From contig JAGQOW010000019.1 in assembly GCA_020427155.1 (NCBI GenBank), positions 1 to 51,978 on the forward strand: a stretch of DNA of 51,978 bases. Reading direction: 5' to 3'. Made by a program: the position numbers and the translations under genes. The DNA is from Planctomycetales bacterium. Its GTDB lineage: Bacteria; Planctomycetota; Planctomycetia; Pirellulales; Lacipirellulaceae. The notes below the pieces were generated by a model that was not told where the DNA came from, ran no database searches, and saw only the letters and a program-made list of their open reading frames with translations. Below are positions 34,107 through 41,664 of this stretch, in pieces (positions within the stretch are counted from its first letter, which is position 1; every line of letters starts with the position of its first letter).

Positions 34107-34616
34107 ATGAAAATGAAAAGACTTAATCTGTCAGCTGCACTCTTATCGTGCCTGGGGATGCTGGTCTCGCCAGTCGCGGCTGCCACGCCGGCAACTGCCC
34201 CACGTGATGTCGCACTGCACGAGGGCGGTGTGCTTCTAGGGCAAGTCGTCGATGCTCAGGGCGGATCCGTTGCTGGAGCTCCGGTTTCCTTGTACTCTGG
34301 CGGTAAAGAAGTTGCTCGCACGGAGTCGGATGTTGCGGGTAAATTTGCCGTCTCGGGTCTCCAGGGCGGTGTCTATCAGGTAGCCTCGGCTCAAGGGCAA
34401 GACGTGTACCGTCTGTGGAACGCTCAAACGGCTCCTCCAGCGGCACAGCGAGGCATGATGTTGGTATCGAATCCAGACATTGTCCGAGGGCAAGGCCCCT
34501 TTGGCGGCATTGCCAACTGGGTCTCGCAGCATCCGATTATCACAGCGGGTGCTGTGGCCGCGGCAATTGCGATCCCGCTGGCATTGGACGATGATGATCC
34601 ACCTGCCACTCCCTGA
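34107..34616 (+). CDS. Small secreted protein with CarboxypepD_reg-like domain and Asp/Pro tail, copy 1
   Basis: A 169-residue exported protein. The signal peptide covers residues 1-26 (SALLSCLGMLVSPVAAA-type, in the sequence AALLSCLGMLVSPVAAA). Residues 42-95 look like a carboxypeptidase-regulatory (transthyretin-like) beta domain: VLLGQVVDAQGGSVAGAPVS, GKFAVSGLQGGVYQV. A hydrophobic helix (IITAGAVAAAIAIPLAL, 144-160) precedes the tail DDDDPPATP. A paralogue follows directly. ATG is preceded by AAGGACG. A good terminator lies 35 bases after the stop. I do not recognise a family name. Confidence 0.8.
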   Translation: MKMKRLNLSAALLSCLGMLVSPVAAATPATAPRDVALHEGGVLLGQVVDAQGGSVAGAPVSLYSGGKEVARTESDVAGKFAVSGLQGGVYQVASAQGQDVYRLWNAQTAPPAAQRGMMLVSNPDIVRGQGPFGGIANWVSQHPIITAGAVAAAIAIPLALDDDDPPATP

Positions 34617-34650
34617 TCGGTCGAGTGGTAGCAGGAAAACATGAAGTCAG

Positions 34651-34689
34651 GAAGCACGCGGCGGGTTTCGCCGTGTGCTTCTTGCTTTT
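34651..34689 (+). terminator. Rho-independent terminator after copy 1
   Basis: GAAGCACGCGGCG (34651-34663) pairs with CGCCGTGTGCTTC (34669-34681) across GGTTT with one G-U pair, followed by TTGCTTTT. Thirteen stem pairs, about 35 bases past the stop codon. Confidence 0.8.
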
Positions 34690-34885
34690 GATACCGCCAA
34701 GCAACTGCTAGCAGCCTCACCTTGCTGGTTGAGTACTTGGCCTTTGCTGGTCGTGGGCGATTCGCTACCATTCGCCCCGCGATACCAGGAGAAGCAGGGA
34801 AGGTTCTGCATTTTCTCTTGGTATGCTGTGCTTTTCGATGTCTCGGTTCTCTTCAATTCAGGGTGGGGCTAAAGGAGTCTCTTCA

Positions 34886-35482
34886 ATGTCATTGCGTAAG
34901 TTTGGATTGATCCAACGGGGGAGTCTGTGGACAGCGGTTGCCGTTATGGTAACTCAGCCGCAATTGCTCCTTGCGGCCGAGCAGCCGGTTGCCGGTTCCG
35001 CGGCCCCTTCACAGACGACTCGGGCGATGATTGTGGTCGATGTCGCGTTGCAGCCCAACGGTCAGCTTTTTGGCCAACTGGTCGACAGCCAAGGCCGCCC
35101 GCAATCAGCAACGGAAGTACAGCTGACAGATGGGCAGAAGCAATGGCGCACAGAAACAGATCAACAAGGTAGGTTTCAGTTGACAGGACTATCTGGGGCC
35201 ACCTATAGCGTGAAGGCAGGTGAACAAACGCAACTCATGCGTGCCTGGTCAGCCGGTACGGCCCCACCAAGCGCCAAGAGTGGTTTGCTGTTTGTCCAGA
35301 ATAATGACGTGGTGTTGGCTCAACACTGTGCTTCGCCCGTGTGTGGCTCGGCAGTCGGAGCAGCCAAGCATCCGCTGGCAAACCCGTGGGTCATCGGCGG
35401 TCTGGTGGCAGCAGCCATTGCAATTCCGGTTGCGATTCACAATGCCGACGACGATGATGATCCACCGGCTTCGTCTTCCTGA
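34886..35482 (+). CDS. Small secreted protein with CarboxypepD_reg-like domain and Asp/Pro tail, copy 2
   Basis: A 198-residue paralogue of the preceding gene. A signal peptide (WTAVAVMVTQPQLLLAA) is followed by DVALQPNGQLFGQLVDSQG, QGRFQLTGLSGATYSV and RAWSAGTAPPSAKSGLLFV, which line up with the corresponding blocks of copy 1. The C-terminus again has a hydrophobic helix (GGLVAAAIAIPVAI) and DDDDDPPASSS. A cysteine pair (CASPVC) is unique to this copy. ATG 34886 has AAAGGAG 8 bases upstream; a TTG or ATG further up gives no signal peptide. It has its own strong terminator. Confidence 0.8.
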   Translation: MSLRKFGLIQRGSLWTAVAVMVTQPQLLLAAEQPVAGSAAPSQTTRAMIVVDVALQPNGQLFGQLVDSQGRPQSATEVQLTDGQKQWRTETDQQGRFQLTGLSGATYSVKAGEQTQLMRAWSAGTAPPSAKSGLLFVQNNDVVLAQHCASPVCGSAVGAAKHPLANPWVIGGLVAAAIAIPVAIHNADDDDDPPASSS

Positions 35483-35519
35483 TCTGTTGCAGATGGAAAT
35501 TGGTGATAGTGCTTACACG

Positions 35520-35554
35520 ACGCCCTGGCTCTTCGGAGTTAGGGCGTTTTTTTT
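35520..35554 (+). terminator. Strong rho-independent terminator with UUCG loop
   Basis: A 12-bp stem (ACGCCCTGGCTC with GAGTTAGGGCGT, including two G-U pairs) closes a C(UUCG)G tetraloop and runs into eight T residues (35547-35554). It lies 38 bases past the stop of copy 2. Confidence 0.9.
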
Positions 35555-35587
35555 GTTTGCAGGACTGAGCTTCTTTGATAGCCGTAA

Positions 35588-36568
35588 TCAACAAAGAACG
35601 TTTGTAAACACTCGTAAGCGAAGCAGTACGAGCCCCGCGACAAACAACAGAATGCTGGAAGGTTCGGGAACGGCCAGCGATTGGGAGAACATCCAATCGT
35701 ACAACTCGTTTGAGTTGTAGAAGGGACTCCAGATAACGTGCCCGCCGCGCACCACTTCGGTGTAACGAATGTTCTCGGCAACTGCGGTCGGGTGACGTGA
35801 CAAGGCAAGCGAATTGAAGTCGATCGGGTCGAGCGGGCCAAGTCCGGAGTAGGATCGGAAAGCGTCGCGAGATTGTTCGACCGGGACCGTGGTATCTTGC
35901 GCGCCATGGATGAGCCAGATGGGCGTATCTTGCCAGGGTTCAATTTGCGAGAGATCGGTAACAAAGCTGATGCCTGAGGACATTGGCACGGCTGCGGCGA
36001 ACTTGAATCTGCCAGGTTCGATGTGGGTGTAGTAGTCAAGATAGTCGATCGTTCCAAAGCCACCCATCGAGAGGCCAGTGAGATACATGCGATCGGCGTC
36101 GACGTGGAAGTCGGCAATGATCCGATCCAACACATCGCCCGCCAGACCACGCGTGCTGCTGGTGTACCAATTGGTTGACGCCGGCGCTTGTGGGGCGACG
36201 AGGATGGCCGGGTATTGCGAGTAAGTCTGGTCGATCAGTCCTGCAATATGGTTGGCGACTTGCGACACATTGTCGCTGCCACGCTCGCCGGCTCCGTGAA
36301 GAAACAGTACGAGCGGGTAAGCGACATCAGGATCGTAGTTCTGTGGCAAATAATAGCGGTAGGTCATGGTGTTGCGGCCCGTGCCCTGCACAGCAGCAAT
36401 GCCCTCAGACCAGGTGCGGGCGCCGCACGTGGCGGCAGCGCAGCAAGCGACCGCCATCGCAATTGAGCGGAAATAGTTTTGGATAAACACGGCAGCACTC
36501 CGTAGCAGATGCAAAAGAGATGAAGAACGAACCAGTTGCTGAACAAAGAGGAGCGGCGAAGCAAGCAT
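35588..36568 (-). CDS. Secreted esterase with C-terminal PEP-CTERM signal
   Basis: A 326-residue exported alpha/beta hydrolase related to the one at 16.6-17.3 kb: LVLFLHGAGERGSDNV, the nucleophile elbow GLSMGGFGTID, Asp in HGAQDTTVPVEQ and His in RGGHVIW. Unlike that protein it ends in VPEPSSILLFVAGLVLLRLRV, a PEP-CTERM tail, so the enzyme itself would be sorted by an exosortase. Start alternatives are ATG 36568 and ATG 36457; neither has a good ribosome site, and both leave a hydrophobic N-terminal signal. It is transcribed away from the small zinc-finger gene. Confidence 0.85.
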   Translation of the reverse strand: MLASPLLFVQQLVRSSSLLHLLRSAAVFIQNYFRSIAMAVACCAAATCGARTWSEGIAAVQGTGRNTMTYRYYLPQNYDPDVAYPLVLFLHGAGERGSDNVSQVANHIAGLIDQTYSQYPAILVAPQAPASTNWYTSSTRGLAGDVLDRIIADFHVDADRMYLTGLSMGGFGTIDYLDYYTHIEPGRFKFAAAVPMSSGISFVTDLSQIEPWQDTPIWLIHGAQDTTVPVEQSRDAFRSYSGLGPLDPIDFNSLALSRHPTAVAENIRYTEVVRGGHVIWSPFYNSNELYDWMFSQSLAVPEPSSILLFVAGLVLLRLRVFTNVLC

Positions 36569-36849
36569 GATTGCAGCCAGCCGATTTCAGCACGCTATGC
36601 TAAGAGATTCGCTTCACAAGCACCGCAGAGTGAGTCGAGGGGGTATGTTCTCCAGTCGAGAGTATTCTCGTGTTTTTTCCTGATAATGTCAACCATGTCA
36701 AAATGGCCATCAGAATGAGACGGGAGATGCTGCTAGACTGGGTGGAAAGCACAAGGCCCTTGAGCGGGCGGTAATGCGTTCTGGCGATTAGATTTCTGGA
36801 ATTCGAGCGATCTGTGAATGCGGGATTAAGTTGGGCCTGGGGAACGTGG

Positions 36850-37050
36850 ATGGAAGACGGTGAAGGCAAAGTCGAGCGATGTGTTTTCTGCAACGAGCGA
36901 GTAGCGGAACCTGCGCGAGTCCCTACGGTGTTTGGAGCGGCAGCGGTTTGCCGTAGTTGCTGGCCGCGGTATCGTCAGCACGTGCAGCGCGCGATCGATC
37001 TGTTTGGCGTTCAACAGCGGACAGCGGTCGCAGCCGACCAGGCGGCGTAG
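36850..37050 (+). CDS. Small zinc-finger protein
   Basis: A 66-residue protein with two CxxC pairs: CVFC at 11-14 and CRSC at 34-37, 19 residues apart, followed by a helix (WPRYRQHVQRAIDLFG). This is a treble-clef or zinc-ribbon layout. The ATG 36850 is one option; GTG 36814 adds 12 residues. It ends 10 bases before the convergent WbpM-type gene. Small size and lack of a recognised family leave the call tentative, though the paired cysteines support a real product. Confidence 0.55.
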   Translation: MEDGEGKVERCVFCNERVAEPARVPTVFGAAAVCRSCWPRYRQHVQRAIDLFGVQQRTAVAADQAA

Positions 37051-37060
37051 GCAGCAGGCA

Positions 37061-38953
37061 TTACGCTACTTTGAGGATTGCAGCGGCAGGCTTGGCTTTG
37101 GCCGGCTCCTGGACGGGGATGATCTGGCTAAGCCGTTGGCGGATCAGCTCATTAGGTTCTTCGAGCACTTCGGCGAGTTGCCCCAGGTCGTGAAGGACAT
37201 TGAGAAGCGAGCGCGTTTTGCCCTTGGCAACCATGATCTTGTCGTGCTTGGTTTGTACGTGCAATTCATGGTCGCTGTATAGCTCTTCGTATAGCTTTTC
37301 TCCTGGCCGCAGCCCGGTGACCTCGATTTCGATATCGTCGCCGACGCGCAAACCTGAGAGGCGAATCATGTCTTTGGCCAGATCCATGATTCGGACCGGG
37401 TCGCCCATGTCGAGCACAAAGATTTCACCCCCCTGCCCCATCGCGCCGGCTTGAACCACTAATTGAGCTGCTTCGGGAATCAGCATGAAGTAGCGGATCA
37501 TCTCGGGATGAGTAACGGTAACGGGCCCGCCGCGGGCGATTTGCTCGCGGAAAACAGGAACGACGCTGCCGGCTGAGTCGAGCACATTGCCGAACCTCAC
37601 CGTTACCAAGCGGCAGGAGGACGTATCGGCTTTCGCTTGGACGTATTGCTCGGCCAACCGTTTGCACGACCCCATTACGCTAGTGGGGTTGACGGCTTTG
37701 TCGGTCGATATCATCACGAGACCTTCGGCGCCGTGTTCTTCCGCCAGGTCGACGAGGTTTCTGGTGGCAAAGACAATATTCTTGACCGCCTCGCCGACGT
37801 GACGCTCCATAAGGGGGACGTGTTTATAGGCCGCGGCGTGAAAGATGATGTCTGGTTTGTGTTCGTCAAATACTGATTGCAGTCGGGCTCGATCGGTAAG
37901 GTCGGCAAGGGCGACTTCGAGATTGGCCTCCGGGTCAAGTCGGTGCAATTCGCGTTCGATAAAGAACTGTCCCGTTTCCGAGCGATCGACCAAGATCAGC
38001 TTGGCCACCGAGTAGCTGAGCAATTGACGGCAGATTTCCGAGCCGATGCTGCCTGCGCTACCGGTGACCATGACGGTTCGGTTGGCAACCCAGTGGCGAA
38101 TGCCGTCTGTATCAAGGGTAACAGAAGGTCGTCGCAAGAGATCGGCGATGGCGACGGGCCGAGGGTTGACGGCGACTTTTTCGTGAATCAATTGTTCGTA
38201 ACTCGGGACCACCTTCACGCGAAAGTCGTGCTGGTCTGCCAACTCGACCAGTTTGCGTACCTCTTTGCCTGAAAGCGAGCCTGTCGTGATGAGCACCTCT
38301 TCGACCTGGTGTCTGGCGGCGAGCAGGGCAATGTCGTTGTGGGTGCCCAGCACAGGCACGCCGGCGATGCGACGGCCCTGCACATGGGGGCGCTGATCGA
38401 CGAAACCGATCGGGCGGTGTGCCAAATCAGCGCTGCGGCGAATACTTCGCAGAAGGGCTTCGCCCGAGTCGTTGGCGCCGACGATCAAGGCAGTCTTTCC
38501 TTTGGAAGGCGTCAGCAGGTTCCAGTTGCTATCGCGAATCAGTCTTGGCAAGGTGCGCAATGTGGCCAGCAGAAACAGGGTGGCCCCCCAATCGAGCAAG
38601 ATCACACTGCGCGGGATCGTCACCTGAGACATCAGCATGGCATCGACTAGGGTGATGGCGACCGAACTGAAGGTGACGGTGCGAACGATCGTTACCATAT
38701 CGTGAAATGTGACATAGCGATTGAATTCGAGATGCAATCGCGAATAGACCATTACGGCAATCTTGATGGCCGCAACCCACAGGATCGACGAGTAGAGACG
38801 TTGAGTTTCGGGGGCATCGAGTACGCCGTCGAACCGTAGTAGGAAGGCCGCGACATAGGCAACTGCGCCGACCGGCGCCAGGAGGGCAACTCTAGAGAAT
38901 AGGTTTACCAGTTTGTTTTTGGTCATGGGATTATTGAGTTTGAAGTGGATCAT
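37061..38953 (-). CDS. WbpM/FlaA1/CapD-type membrane sugar-nucleotide dehydratase
   Basis: A 630-residue polysaccharide biosynthesis protein. Residues 10-140 hold four membrane helices. A Rossmann-like CoA-binding fold (TALIVGANDSGEALLRSI) and the extended SDR domain follow: VMVTGSAGSIGSEI, FHAAAYKHVPLMERH and ISTDKAVNPTSVMGSCKRLA, in which Met replaces the usual catalytic Tyr, as in WbpM and FlaA1. It converts UDP-GlcNAc to a 4-keto-6-deoxy sugar. Its ATG overlaps the stop of the upstream Wzy-type gene (ATGA). It is the last gene of the wza operon. Confidence 0.93.
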   Translation of the reverse strand: MIHFKLNNPMTKNKLVNLFSRVALLAPVGAVAYVAAFLLRFDGVLDAPETQRLYSSILWVAAIKIAVMVYSRLHLEFNRYVTFHDMVTIVRTVTFSSVAITLVDAMLMSQVTIPRSVILLDWGATLFLLATLRTLPRLIRDSNWNLLTPSKGKTALIVGANDSGEALLRSIRRSADLAHRPIGFVDQRPHVQGRRIAGVPVLGTHNDIALLAARHQVEEVLITTGSLSGKEVRKLVELADQHDFRVKVVPSYEQLIHEKVAVNPRPVAIADLLRRPSVTLDTDGIRHWVANRTVMVTGSAGSIGSEICRQLLSYSVAKLILVDRSETGQFFIERELHRLDPEANLEVALADLTDRARLQSVFDEHKPDIIFHAAAYKHVPLMERHVGEAVKNIVFATRNLVDLAEEHGAEGLVMISTDKAVNPTSVMGSCKRLAEQYVQAKADTSSCRLVTVRFGNVLDSAGSVVPVFREQIARGGPVTVTHPEMIRYFMLIPEAAQLVVQAGAMGQGGEIFVLDMGDPVRIMDLAKDMIRLSGLRVGDDIEIEVTGLRPGEKLYEELYSDHELHVQTKHDKIMVAKGKTRSLLNVLHDLGQLAEVLEEPNELIRQRLSQIIPVQEPAKAKPAAAILKVA

Positions 38954-41637
38954 CTGCGGATATTGCCTTGCGCTTTGGCCGATTGCGCGAGGGCGCCGTT
39001 AGCAGCCAGGACGAGCTGGCTGTGAACGACACTGTCGTCAGGCTTTCGCGCCAGGCACCAGCGGAGGTGAGTCTCTGCGAGTCGGAATTCTTGTGCTTTC
39101 AGGAGTGCCAGACCATATTCTTTGCGGACAAGGTAATCGTCGGGCGCAACTTCATAGGCATGGCTAAGGCTTAGTACTCCGTGGTCGCTTTCTGCGAGTG
39201 TTTGCTGCATTTGGGCCAGCGAACGCCATACGTATGCGGCGCGCTCGGAGGGATATTTGGGGCACTCCTTGTCTGCCAGGCTTTCAGCCTGCCGGACAAT
39301 GTGTTGAATGTCCTCAGGGTTGCCGACTTGTTGGTACCACTGCCAGAGATAAACCAGGGTCCGCCAATCGGTGGGAAAGCTTTCGAGAAAGTCAGCCGCA
39401 GGGATTTGGCCGGCAAGCAGTCTGATGATTTGAATCTGGTGGGAGCCCTGCTCGAGAAAGATCTGCTGCCAGTGAGTTAGAGACTTATCGTAGCGGCCCA
39501 ACAGCAATTCCTGTCGGCCAGCTTCGAACAGGACTTGGCCGTCGTGCGGTCGCACCTGCAAACTTTGTTGCAGGTAAGCGTCGATTGATTCGTGGTCGTG
39601 ACCTTTGAGGAAGCAAAGGTTTGCGAGGTAAAGATAACCTTCACCTTGAAGTGGACATAGTTGAAGAGATTTCTGGGTGTGATAGTAGGCCAGATAGAGG
39701 AGCGCGCTGTTCTTGCCGAAGGCTTGCTGCAGCCATTGTTGCAGGGCCGCCGACGAAGCAAACTGAGATGCTATTGCGGCATCGCGAATCTGGTCGATGG
39801 GCATCGAGTTGGCGGAGTGTTTTTGTCGCATATCGAAGAGTTGCAGGTATTTGCCTGCCAAACGTAGATTCGCTCTGGCAGAATCAGGGTCGTAGGCGAG
39901 CACTTTCCGCAAGTGGACGATCATGTTTTCAGTCAGAAGTTGCTCCGTTTTTTCCTGGTCAACGGTTTGTTCCATGGAGAAACGGTGCAAATCACCTTCG
40001 TAGCGACGTTCTTGCGACGAAAGGAGATAGCGGCGCCAATGGGCATCTGCCCTCGCAGGACCAAGCGTTGCAGTAATTGCCCAAAGTGAGGCGAGTGAGG
40101 CACTGACGGCTAGTCCAGTCCAGCGGATACGAGAGCCAAAAGTGGCGCGCTTAGGCTGCGCGCAATCGCTTGAGGCTAATTGAGCTAACCTTAATGCGCA
40201 GCAGGACAATAGTATGGTGAACGACATGCAGGCGGGTATGAACCATACGAAGTCGACGAGAGCGTGGACGATGCTTGCTGCCAGGCCGGAAGTGGCTGCG
40301 ACTGCCGCGACCAATTGCCGAACCGAGGGGGCACGCCGTACTGCCTGCCAACACCAACAGGCGATTGTGAGAATCGCAATCGCGAGCAACCCAATACCCA
40401 AGTAGCCGCATTCGGTGGCGATTTGCAGATAGCCGTTTTCCGCGTGCGTGTATTCTATGGTCAGCGATTCTGGCAAGTAGACGGGATAGATCTCTCGATG
40501 CGATCCGGCGCCAGCTCCGAAAAGGCCTCCCTGGCGAGTGGCAGCAAGATTGGCCTCCCAAATCTTACGACGTCCTCGGTTGCTATCGAGTTCGCCAATC
40601 GAGCCAGATGCGAGGTCGTCAAGCCGACTGGCAACGTTGTCGTATCCGTAGGCAGAGAGCATTCCAACGACCAGGACAGAGAGTGCTGCCAGGCCATAGA
40701 GAAAAGTGCTGGAAAGGACTCCACGAAAGTAGAGCAAGAGAACGCTGACGGCAATTGCAACGCCCAGGGCCACCATTCCTCCTCGCGAAAGCGAGAGCAG
40801 CACCGCAAAAACGACCAAAGGCAAACCAGCGCAAAGCAGAATGTCGGTCAATTGGATGTTCAGGCTTTGACGGCTGCGCTCAGGGTTGCTGCTCTGCAAG
40901 CGGAGGACAATCCAAGCCAGCAACGGGCCGATGCCCAAGACCAGGAAGTGCGCAAAATGATTTCGGCAGGCAAAGCTGCCCTTGGCAGCGTGAGTGGTCG
41001 TCGTGAAGGGATGTTCGTAAAACCAGAAGAACTTCCCGTTGTTGGTAAAAAACTGCACCAGGCCGAAGGCACTCATAACGATCGCGGCCACGGCAATGGA
41101 CTTGAGCAGTTGTTCGATATCGGAAAGGTGTTCCAGGCGTTGGACGGCCGTAGTAAACAAGAGAACATAAGCAACGAGAGTTGCTAAAGCGACCTTTGTG
41201 GAACTGGGGGCAAGCGAGAGAGAAGGCCAAGCGCCAAGGGCAGCGGTTTGGCTGGAGTCTGAATTCCAGAGCGAGAGCAGCGAGTTGTTTCTAGTTGCAA
41301 TTTGCTCCAGCCATTCTGCCGGCAATGGGGCGATTTGCAACGCGACCAGCAGTAGCGCGGCCATGCCGAGGAAATGCGCTAGGGTGTGTATCGAGGACGC
41401 CCGATGGAGTAAGACTTGCCGTATGAACCAAGTGGCGCCGGCAGTGGAAGCAATCGTCACAAATAGAAACCGGCCTAACGGCGAGTTGCCTCCGAAAAAG
41501 TAGGGAACGACAAAGACTGTGCTGAGCAGGCAGACGTCGACGATCTGTAGCAGAATAGCCGCGAGCAGAGGCTCAGGCGAAACACTCTGGCGGTGTGTTG
41601 AAGTCCTGTGTCCGCGGTGGTCTTGCCAACTAGTCAT
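38950..41637 (-). CDS. O-antigen ligase/polymerase (Wzy_C) with C-terminal TPRs
   Basis: An 895-residue membrane protein. About twelve hydrophobic segments occupy residues 25-530, with a large periplasmic loop around residues 335-405 that contains the Wzy_C hallmark EYTHAENGYLQIATECGYLG. The last ~350 residues are soluble TPR-like repeats (ANLRLAGKYLQLF, VRPHDGQVLFEAGRQELLLG, YLVRKEYGLALLKAQEF). It polymerises or ligates repeat units of a surface polysaccharide. ATG 41637 (MTSWQDHRG) is preferred over GTG 41652. It follows the BY-kinase after 27 bases and overlaps the WbpM-type gene. Confidence 0.88.
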   Translation of the reverse strand: MTSWQDHRGHRTSTHRQSVSPEPLLAAILLQIVDVCLLSTVFVVPYFFGGNSPLGRFLFVTIASTAGATWFIRQVLLHRASSIHTLAHFLGMAALLLVALQIAPLPAEWLEQIATRNNSLLSLWNSDSSQTAALGAWPSLSLAPSSTKVALATLVAYVLLFTTAVQRLEHLSDIEQLLKSIAVAAIVMSAFGLVQFFTNNGKFFWFYEHPFTTTTHAAKGSFACRNHFAHFLVLGIGPLLAWIVLRLQSSNPERSRQSLNIQLTDILLCAGLPLVVFAVLLSLSRGGMVALGVAIAVSVLLLYFRGVLSSTFLYGLAALSVLVVGMLSAYGYDNVASRLDDLASGSIGELDSNRGRRKIWEANLAATRQGGLFGAGAGSHREIYPVYLPESLTIEYTHAENGYLQIATECGYLGIGLLAIAILTIACWCWQAVRRAPSVRQLVAAVAATSGLAASIVHALVDFVWFIPACMSFTILLSCCALRLAQLASSDCAQPKRATFGSRIRWTGLAVSASLASLWAITATLGPARADAHWRRYLLSSQERRYEGDLHRFSMEQTVDQEKTEQLLTENMIVHLRKVLAYDPDSARANLRLAGKYLQLFDMRQKHSANSMPIDQIRDAAIASQFASSAALQQWLQQAFGKNSALLYLAYYHTQKSLQLCPLQGEGYLYLANLCFLKGHDHESIDAYLQQSLQVRPHDGQVLFEAGRQELLLGRYDKSLTHWQQIFLEQGSHQIQIIRLLAGQIPAADFLESFPTDWRTLVYLWQWYQQVGNPEDIQHIVRQAESLADKECPKYPSERAAYVWRSLAQMQQTLAESDHGVLSLSHAYEVAPDDYLVRKEYGLALLKAQEFRLAETHLRWCLARKPDDSVVHSQLVLAANGALAQSAKAQGNIRR

Positions 41638-41664
41638 GGAATCCTTGCCCATGGGGTGGGAGCA

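Noticed and set aside
40264..41187. Plus-strand open frame of 307 codons
   Set aside because: Antisense to membrane helices of the Wzy-type protein; composition is low complexity.
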